Shown in pieces: positions 58,173 through 64,000 of a stretch of 64,000 bases of DNA. Each line of letters begins with the position of its first letter. Positions within the stretch are counted from its first letter, which is position 1. The stretch is from Symbiodinium kawagutii (taxonomy: Eukaryota; Sar; Dinophyceae; Suessiales; Symbiodiniaceae), in the NCBI GenBank assembly GCA_009767595.1, contig VSDK01011661.1, forward strand, positions 88,057-152,056. Reading direction: 5' to 3'. Both the position numbers and the translations under genes were made by a program. A model generated the notes under the pieces. It was not told the DNA's origin and did not search any database. It saw nothing but the letters and a program-made list of their open reading frames with translations.

Positions 58173-58195
58173 ACAACTACTACTACCACCACCAG
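57244..58195. repeat. CTA / CTCCTA array with a duplicated marker segment
   Basis: About 950 bp of CTA trinucleotides and the hexamer CTCCTA. An irregular segment (CTCCAACTCCTACTCCTG, then AATACGACTACGAC) appears at about 57515-57590 and again at about 58073-58130, roughly 560 bp apart. The poly-Leu, Ser-Arg and Val-Gly open frames here are repeat artefacts. Confidence 0.97.
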
Positions 58196-58399
58196 CATCA
58201 TTCAGCATGGCTAGTCATCAGTATATCCCATCCTTTGCAGCTATGTCTCCCATCGTCAGGTACCACGAAGGGATTACACAGCTTTTGTGCTGCTGAAAAG
58301 CGGTGGGAGCTGTGTCAAAACGATGAGGCCACGGAAGTGAAGGTTTTGTTCGGTCAAGCGGTGCTTCAGTGTGACTAAACATTGACAACAACCGTAGAT

Positions 58400-58508
58400 A
58401 TGTTGGTTTCTCAAGGTAGGGGACCCTAAAGCTTTGGTTGGTTTATTACTATGAATGATTTGGATGGGATGGTTTGGGGGTTCGTCCATTTTGAGAAACC
58501 ACCATATG
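58400..58508 (+). mobile_element. F1 element, ATATG flanks
   Basis: TTGGTTTCTCAAGGTAGGGG ... TCGTCCATTTTGAGAAACCA, with ATATG on both sides. Confidence 0.8.
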
Positions 58509-58941
58509 TGGTCAATAGTGGCCCATGATGGTTGATGACGGTGGTTAATGATTCCGGTTAATGCTGGTTATACAAAGTCGAAAATAAATTGAAAAGCATT
58601 CACTAGTCATGGATGACGTTTAATGATTCATAGCAATAATGCTGAAGGATGGTGAACAATGTGCCTTGTAATAGCATGTTCATGACTCTTGGCAATGGTT
58701 AATGATGATTATTAGTGCTTGCGACACATGATCAGTATTACGTTTTGTTCATACTTAATTGTGTTTCATCCCAGCTTGCTTATCAACAGAAAACGTGGTT
58801 CTGCAATCGTTGGTTGGCTTGGTCATAGGCGCAGTGAAACCGTCGCCACTCGATTTGGTCAGCAGCAATCAGTAGCTTGGATCCGCCACTTGGAATTGGT
58901 GTTCAGCGATCAAAAGATTTTTGCAGCACCATGTAGTGTAG

Positions 58942-59041
58942 TAATCATGACCATAAGCCCACGAAACCATCATTACTACGGGTTTGAACCCATACTTTGG
59001 AAGGTAAAACCTACCTTTTTGAAGGTTTTGACTGCTGATGG
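58942..59041. mobile_element. F2 element, diverged ends
   Basis: CATAAGCCCACGAAACCATC ... ACCTTTTTGAAGGTTTTGAC; core GAACCCATACTTTGGAAGG. Confidence 0.65.
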
Positions 59042-59149
59042 TAGCAATCACTGCTGTTCTTTGACCAAGCGATAACTAGCTGGGTAGGTCAAACCCATGT
59101 GGTATCCGCTGGTTACACGTTCGCTGAAAACCATGACGCCTCACTTATA

Positions 59150-59256
59150 TGGCGTTTTTTTTTCAAAACAGGGGCCCCGAAAAACGGACAAAAAATAAAT
59201 GTTGGTGTAATGGTTAATATTTCGGGGGATACCATATTTTGAGAAACTTCCATATA
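59150..59256 (+). mobile_element. F1 element, diverged
   Basis: TTTTTTTTCAAAACAGGGGC ... GATACCATATTTTGAGAAAC. Confidence 0.65.
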
Positions 59257-59499
59257 CACATACATATATGGATGTTTGATTATGTACCAGAAGTGGTAGT
59301 TACATAGTTTTGACACTTTGAAGGGCAAGATGATACCCTGTCACTAGGGGTGGTACACCTCAGATTTTTCAAACATTTTGTAGTCCATTGTGCTCACCAT
59401 TCATGTTACCCTGCAAATTGGTTAGAAACTGCAGCTATATGTATCACAACTTGTAGAACAATATTACCAATGTTCTGGAATTTGTTGGTACATATTTTT

Positions 59500-59604
59500 T
59501 GTCCAACGGTGGGTTACCAGCAAGATGACATTGAGGCTTGTAAGACAAGTCCATGCAAGTACAAGGTGGGCCCCTCTAGTGAGCCAAGTTGGTTTCTGAC
59601 TAGG
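59500..59604 (+). CDS. Gene D candidate exon with consensus donor
   Basis: An open + frame reads PTVGYQQDDIEACKTSPCKY, then KVGPSSEPSWFLTR and a GTAAGT donor at 59605. The left boundary is not fixed. Confidence 0.4.
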
Positions 59605-59686
59605 GTAAGTATTTGTTAGGATCCGTTATGGTAAATCAGAAAAGTAAAAAATGGGTGAACAGAGCCCCAGCTTGTAAGTATTTCAG

Positions 59687-59747
59687 GGGAGTGTGCACTG
59701 AAACACGACTCATATGTCTCAAGGAGGATGGTAGCCAGCAGGGTACT
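59687..59747 (+). CDS. Gene D candidate exon
   Basis: TTTCAG|G, reading GVCTETRLICLKEDGSQQGT, donor GTGAGT. Both splice sites are strong. The phase does not join 59604 directly. Confidence 0.45.
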
Positions 59748-59867
59748 GTGAGTACGACTATGATGACTTCAAGAATACTTATCACCATCATCCACAAACA
59801 AAATAATCATCTACTATTTGGTGGTTTCTCAAGCTGTACCCAAAAATGGCGCCGGTTGATTCCAAAG

Positions 59868-60109
59868 AATCCATGACATTGTTGCTGTCCAATCTATTGG
59901 ATACGGGTCTACTGCGATGGATGCCGATTCACATCGAGGTTTCAAAGCCTTCCAGGGAGGATGGTCTCATCAGGGTCCCTGGTAAGCCCTCCCCCCTGAC
60001 GGCTCCGCAGCCAGGAACGCGCGTGGCTGAAACGTTTGTTGGTTCTGAACTTCGCGGTGTGGCGCTTCATTGGGGGAACCGTTTTATTTGCCAGTCACAT
60101 GGCGAGTGA
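59868..60109 (+). CDS. Gene D last exon candidate
   Basis: An open frame of about 80 codons to TGA at 60107-60109, with MTLLLSNLLDTGLLRWMPIH, then IEVSKPSREDGLIRVPG and later TRVAETFVGSELRGVALHWG. A GGTAAGC at 59981 sits inside but the frame continues across it. Product unrecognised. Confidence 0.45.
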
Positions 60110-60539
60110 TGACCGTCAGGCGGCTCGTTGTGGTTGTTGCTGCTGGAGATTGCATCTAGTTGGAAGATTTTGAATTAGATATCATTTGTCACAATGTTTT
60201 AGTTTATTTACGTTTGCACTATATTGTATTCGATCAAAGTGTGTGCTTATTGTTTCTGTCATTTGTTTGATGCACGTAAATGTGTTCCACCTGTAAATTA
60301 CATAATAAGGAGTAGGGAGGAAACAGATGATGTTTGTGGTGCGTCAGAATGTTTTGGAATAGTTGTTCGTGGTCGATAGTTTTTTTTCCCAGTGAGTGAA
60401 GGATGTCAAGTGTTTGGCTAGGGGTTATTGTCAAAACATTACAATAGCTCTTCTGTGCTGGTAATTGTTTCTACGAGCCGAGTGGAGAAGTTTTGCCAGA
60501 TATGAGGGATATTATTTGATCAATAATCATCGCTGTGGG

Positions 60540-60675
60540 GGGTTCTCAAAATGGGGGGGGGATACCCCAAAAGCATCCAATATTAGTCATTTATTGAGAT
60601 AAACGAACCCCTATTTTAAGAATCCCCCCATATATCCATATTTTGCGAGCTCCCTATGGTTTGAGAAACCACCAT
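60540..60675 (+). mobile_element. Compound F1 element
   Basis: Left GGGGGTTCTCAAAATGGGGG, a right end CCCCTATTTTAAGAATCCCC, then a second right end CTCCCTATGGTTTGAGAAAC. Two right ends share one left end. Confidence 0.7.
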
Positions 60676-61051
60676 GTGTATTAACATATGGATATAGGTT
60701 TGGGACAAGGTTGGGGGATTCATAATATGCAGATCCACCGTTGGGTCCTGTTCACAAACGTGGGGTAAAGCAAGCGCCTAGCCAATACAATTCGGCCATC
60801 ATGAGCGATGATGGATTAATTCACATCAAGCATGAACAATTTTGATCGTTATAACCCGTACGAAATTCACAGGCCATATTACCAACATGATCAATTAAGC
60901 ATGATCAACCTGCATCAACTATGCTGAAATGAAGCGTTGGCAACTACATATCAGGCATTAGCATTATCAACAATATTGCCAGCCATGACCAGTTAATCTC
61001 TGTTCAGTCATCAACAACCATTGTCAATCATGGTGAAATATAATCTTTTCC

Positions 61052-61505
61052 CCCTATTACTAAACGGTCCCCCCCCCCTCCCCAAATACTAAGCGCCTCC
61101 AGGGGTTTTTTATATTAGGAGGAGATTTAATATTAGGGGACCCTAATATTAAATTTAGGACCCTAATGATAAAAACCATTTTGAGCGTTGAATATTTGCT
61201 TTTTTAAATTCTTTATTAAAACCTATTCAAAAATTGCAAAAACCAATTGCGCGAAGGGGACCCTAATATTAAATTTAGGACCCTAAGGATAAAAACCACT
61301 TGGGTGTTTAGGACCCTAATATTAAACATCCCCCAAGCCAAAGGTTTTTAATAATAGGGGGGGAACCGGTTGCTTGGGGAATGTGGTTCCTCTTTTACTT
61401 TTCAATTGCTACAATTGAAAATACAATTGACCAAGACAAAAAAAAAGGAAGTGCACCCCCAAGGTGGTTTTTTATAATTAGGGGGGGTTTAGTAATAGTA
61501 GGAAG
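61052..61505. mobile_element. 450-bp palindrome-rich element
   Basis: CCCCCTATTACTAAACGGTC at the left and GGGGTTTAGTAATAGTAGG at the right are inverted. Inside, TTAGGACCCTAATATTAAA-type segments recur at 61137, 61256 and 61309. TTTAATATTAGGGG followed by ACCCTAATATTAAA is a near-perfect palindrome. No open frame. Confidence 0.75.
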
Positions 61506-61662
61506 CGATTATGAACTATCAATGGCAACCTTCAAACCTTAGACCATTGTTTTGGGTGACTGCATCGTTAGCTGCTGAGCAGGCCCCCTACCGGAGCCGC
61601 TGGAAACTTCCCTCAGCTGAAGCAGAAAGGCAATAGAACTAAGGCCCTTTAATCAAGGTTGC

Positions 61663-61754
61663 CATGAGCCCCCAAGTCACCATCATTTTTATAGGTTATA
61701 ACCCATATTTTTGAGAGTAAAACCCTACCTTTTTAAAGGTCTTGCGGGCTCATG
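61663..61754. mobile_element. F2 inverted-repeat element
   Basis: CATGAGCCCCCAAGTCACCA ... AGGTCTTGCGGGCTCATG, core TTATAACCCATATTTTTGAG. Confidence 0.88.
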
Positions 61755-61914
61755 TTGGTATCTAGTTTAGAACTGAGGATGCACATCCAAGCATTGCCTT
61801 CATTTCTAAGTCGTTGCATGTGGTCACCTGAATTGGGAGCCGCCTTCCTCTCATGTGCTGATGACTGGGGAAGGCAGCGGCGTGATCAACCATTGTTGCC
61901 TGTCCCAGGACAAA

Positions 61915-62022
61915 TGGTGGTTTCTTCAAATGGGGGTCTTCCCCCGCAAATTGTCGGTTTAGTACTTTCAATTGATACATATAAAGGATTCGGAGGTACC
62001 CCCAATTTTGAGAAACCAGAAA
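61915..62022 (+). mobile_element. F1 inverted-repeat element
   Basis: GGTGGTTTCTTCAAATGGGG ... ACCCCCAATTTTGAGAAACC. Confidence 0.78.
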
Positions 62023-62028
62023 AGGATG

Positions 62029-62056
62029 GATCATCATCATCATCATCATCAACAAC
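62029..62056. repeat. CAT run
   Basis: About eight CAT units followed by CAA units. Confidence 0.92.
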
Positions 62057-62070
62057 AAGCAGTACCTTCT

Positions 62071-62140
62071 CACAGCAGTGCTTTCTCACAGCTGTGCTTT
62101 CTCACAGCTGTGCTTTCTCTCAGCAGTGCCTTCTCACAGC
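62071..62140. repeat. 16-bp tandem repeat, about 4.4 copies
   Basis: CACAGCTGTGCTTTCT and one-base variants repeat every 16 bp. Confidence 0.92.
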
Positions 62141-62179
62141 ATGATTGATCATTGTCAACTATGGCCATCCATAATCAAC

Positions 62180-62213
<34 letters not shown>

Positions 62214-62240
62214 CGACGACAATGACATTGATGATAATGA
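62180..62240. repeat. GAT run with GAC variants
   Basis: Tandem GAT then GAC and mixed GAT/GAG units. Confidence 0.9.
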
Positions 62241-62504
62241 GGATGATGATGAACCATTCTGAACTGCTGTTCACCCGAGCATAAGACTGATGATGTTTAG
62301 CGATTGTTGTTCAAACATTGTGACGCAGTGACGCGTCCTTTGCATCGATATTGACCGTCATTGACCGTCGTTTCAACCACAATAGTGGCGCCAGGGTCAA
62401 GCATAATCATCCATCACAGGGCTAAGTATTGTCATTTGCTATCATACGCCTATGATGACAGCTGATAATAGGTATATATATATATATATACAAACCCGGC
62501 TTTT

Positions 62505-62610
62505 CTTAGGTTTTCTCAAAAGAAGGGTACCTCCAAATCATCCTTTGTATTAACCATTGATAGTACTAAACCAACCAGTTTGGGGTTCCTTATGGCTTGA
62601 GAGACCATAT
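62505..62610 (+). mobile_element. F1 element
   Basis: TTTTCTCAAAAGAAGGGTAC ... GTTCCTTATGGCTTGAGAGA. Confidence 0.7.
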
Positions 62611-63260
62611 TTAACCATAGTTACAATATAAATAAGTAAATAAATAAATATATATATATATATATACCAATAGAAAATCCCATGGTTCCCGGGAAATCCC
62701 ATGGTCTCCATAGAAACCACCATACCTCATGAGTCCCGAAAGTGAACCATTGATTGCTGAGGCGAGGTGGGTTTCCTTGAGAACTGGGGCAACATACAGA
62801 AGATGATCCGCGGCGTTGTGGTGTGCTGGTGGAGCGATTTTCGGTCGTTGTTCAGTAGCTATGGATGGCAGTGGTCAGTGGTGGTTCCTGACTGGTTATT
62901 GATTGAGAATCGACTACATTGCAGAGCATTTTTATCAGAACATACCATTGCGCACCTTCACAGAACAATGCCAAGGGGCTTGTTAAAGACCTTGTTTATA
63001 TAAGGAAGACAAATCTGGCCAACATGGACAGCAATGGTTATTATCAACTACGTGTTATTATCTTTCTTGCTTAAAAGTCTCAACAAATTAACCAGTATTT
63101 AACCAGCATGGAACCACACGATTTTAAACGATGACCAACATGCTCCATGTAGGCTATGCCTACATTTATACCATCATTTCCCTCATAAAATCACCCAGTT
63201 ATGTAGGTCAATATACCGGGACCAAGTATCTGGCTGTGGGCGGCACCAGGCCGCACCTAG

Positions 63261-64000
63261 GAAAGTCCAAGAAGTCGTGGCAAGGGCCTTCAACGAGAAG
63301 CGAATTGCAGAGCTGTTCACCGACGCGTACAAAGGACCCGCAGCCCATCGCGGATCGGGGCACGTGCTACGCCTGCAGCTGTGACCGCCACAACTTTCGG
63401 CTTGATCAATGGTGGTGTCTCAAAATAGTGGAACCCCCCCAAAATGGTTGGTTTATGATGGTTTGGGGTACCCCTATTTTGAGAAATCACCAAATAGCAC
63501 CATCCATGGCATTGAGTTTAACCGGGAAAAGCCTGAAATGGAGGGATATGACGATGTTTTGAATGTAATATAACTGGAGAATGATGCAGCATGGTGGAGA
63601 ATTGTTTCAATTATCAGGTGCCAACCAATGTTAATACCAGTTGGCTCTAATTTGGTGAGGTAAATTTGTTTACAAGCAGAGTATTGCCAGTTCATATTCG
63701 AGCTGGTACTTTGTTTTACGCTCGGACGCTGACTTTTGTCGCCTTTCCAGCCTTCATTTCGTGTGGGGGGTGGGGTGGGGTGTACGGTGGGGGGTGGTGG
63801 GGTTGCAATGATTGAAAACCGTTTGTTGTGGCCCGTTTCCATGTTTCATGACCAGGGTCGATGGCTCACCGGCATGAGTTTGTAGCATGTTGTTGGTTGC
63901 TTTGTTGGTCAGTCCTCAGTCGACACAAGGAGGAACTCGATGCCCTCGTCAATCCACTGAGGAAGTCCAGTGCTGAAGAGACCGGTGACAGCACGCTCTT
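63261..64000 (+). CDS. Gene E: two exons of a gene running off the window
   Basis: Exon 63261-63380 follows CACCTAG|G and reads KVQEVVARAFNEKRIAELFT, then DAYKGPAAHRGSGHVLRLQ, with the donor CT|GTGACC. Exon 63920-64000 follows CCTCAG|T in the matching phase and reads RHKEELDALVNPLRKSSAEE, then TGDSTL, up to the last base. The Arg-Gly-x-Gly and LRLQLR pattern is faintly like the end of ribosomal protein bL17, but this is weak. Product unassigned. Confidence 0.5.
63410..63492 (+). mobile_element. F1 element in the gene E intron
   Basis: GGTGGTGTCTCAAAATAGTG ... GGGTACCCCTATTTTGAGAA; shorter than usual. Confidence 0.8.
63764..63803. repeat. G-rich GGGGTGG run
   Basis: GTGGGGGGTGGGGTGGGGTG and continuation; could form G-quadruplex on the + strand. 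Confidence 0.8.

Larger units (their letters stand above)
54495..59499. other. Gene-poor stretch with repeats
   Basis: Holds the TTG run, F2 relic (55838-55912), F6 (55953), F4 (56095), an F1 half at 56208, the CTA/CTCCTA array, F1 at 58400, F2 at 58942 and F1 at 59150. Open frames at 56704-56910, 57002-57205 and 58719-59075 have no splice support. Confidence 0.4.
60110..63260. other. Repeat-rich stretch
   Basis: Holds compound F1 (60540), a 450-bp palindromic element (61052), F2 (61663), F1 (61915 and 62505), short tandem repeats at 62029-62240 and TA runs. An open frame at 62767-63003 (FLENWGNIQKMIRGVVVCWW) is a weak exon candidate. Confidence 0.4.

Noticed and set aside
57202..58296. Open frame of 364 codons (poly-Leu) and minus frames of Ser-Arg and Val-Gly
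   Set aside because: All frames cross the CTA/CTCCTA array; length and composition follow from the repeat.
63261..64000. Assignment of gene E to ribosomal protein bL17
   Set aside because: Only a short Arg-Gly / LRLQLR resemblance is visible and the downstream exon does not clearly continue the family; left unnamed.
63905..64000. Minus-strand reading at the right edge ending in TGA (contains TGLFSTGLPQWIDEGIEFLL)
   Set aside because: It looks protein-like, but the + reading joins exon 63261-63380 in phase across a CAG acceptor, so the + strand was preferred.

Overview
The window looks like nuclear DNA of a gene-poor, repeat-rich protist, most likely a core dinoflagellate. The reasons are tiny GC-rich exons in long AT-richer introns, acceptors mostly of the form AG followed by G, occasional GC donors, many short inverted-repeat elements and large simple-sequence arrays. 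There are no bacterial-type operons. No tRNA, rRNA or spliced-leader gene was recognised. All gene models were built by eye from reading frame, splice dinucleotides and phase, without transcript or database support; species and exact splice sites are inferences.

Layout: 1-6.7 kb holds repeats and weak exon-like pieces. From 6.7 to 33.2 kb a + strand gene (gene A) can be traced through about 19 exons. Fourteen consecutive exons from 10940 to a TGA at 33229 have compatible phases and make a 469-residue reading with three RRM-like RNA-binding domains, the second and third sharing nearly the same first helix. From 34.2 to 44.6 kb lies a second + strand exon chain (gene B) with a hydrophobic segment and a basic tail, function unrecognised; separate exons follow at 46.2-47.6 kb. 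A 2.1 kb perfect 20-bp satellite occupies 47.7-49.8 kb. From 51.5 to 54.4 kb a third + strand chain (gene C) is cut by four short introns, each made of or starting with a different short inverted-repeat family. Further pieces lie at 59.5-60.1 kb (gene D) and at 63.3-64.0 kb running off the end (gene E).

Four abundant element families were defined. F1 has ends GTGGTTTCTCAAAATAGGGG / CCCCTATTTTGAGAAACCAC. F2 has CATGAGCCCCCAAAACC and its complement. F3 has GGCNNTGGGTCA and its complement. F4 has CTGGTTGGTGGTTT and its complement. They are about 70-120 bp, non-coding, and carry GT near one end and AG near the other. In several places an intron boundary falls exactly on these dinucleotides, so they look like introners: transposable elements that make introns. 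Weaker families are F5 (about 100 bp, 10-14 kb), F6 (55953-56054) and a 450-bp palindrome-rich element at 61.05-61.5 kb. Arrays of CAT, CTA/CTCCTA, GAT, AAC, TTG, telomere-like TTTAGGG, a poly-G run and a 1.7 kb higher-order repeat open on both strands complete the picture.
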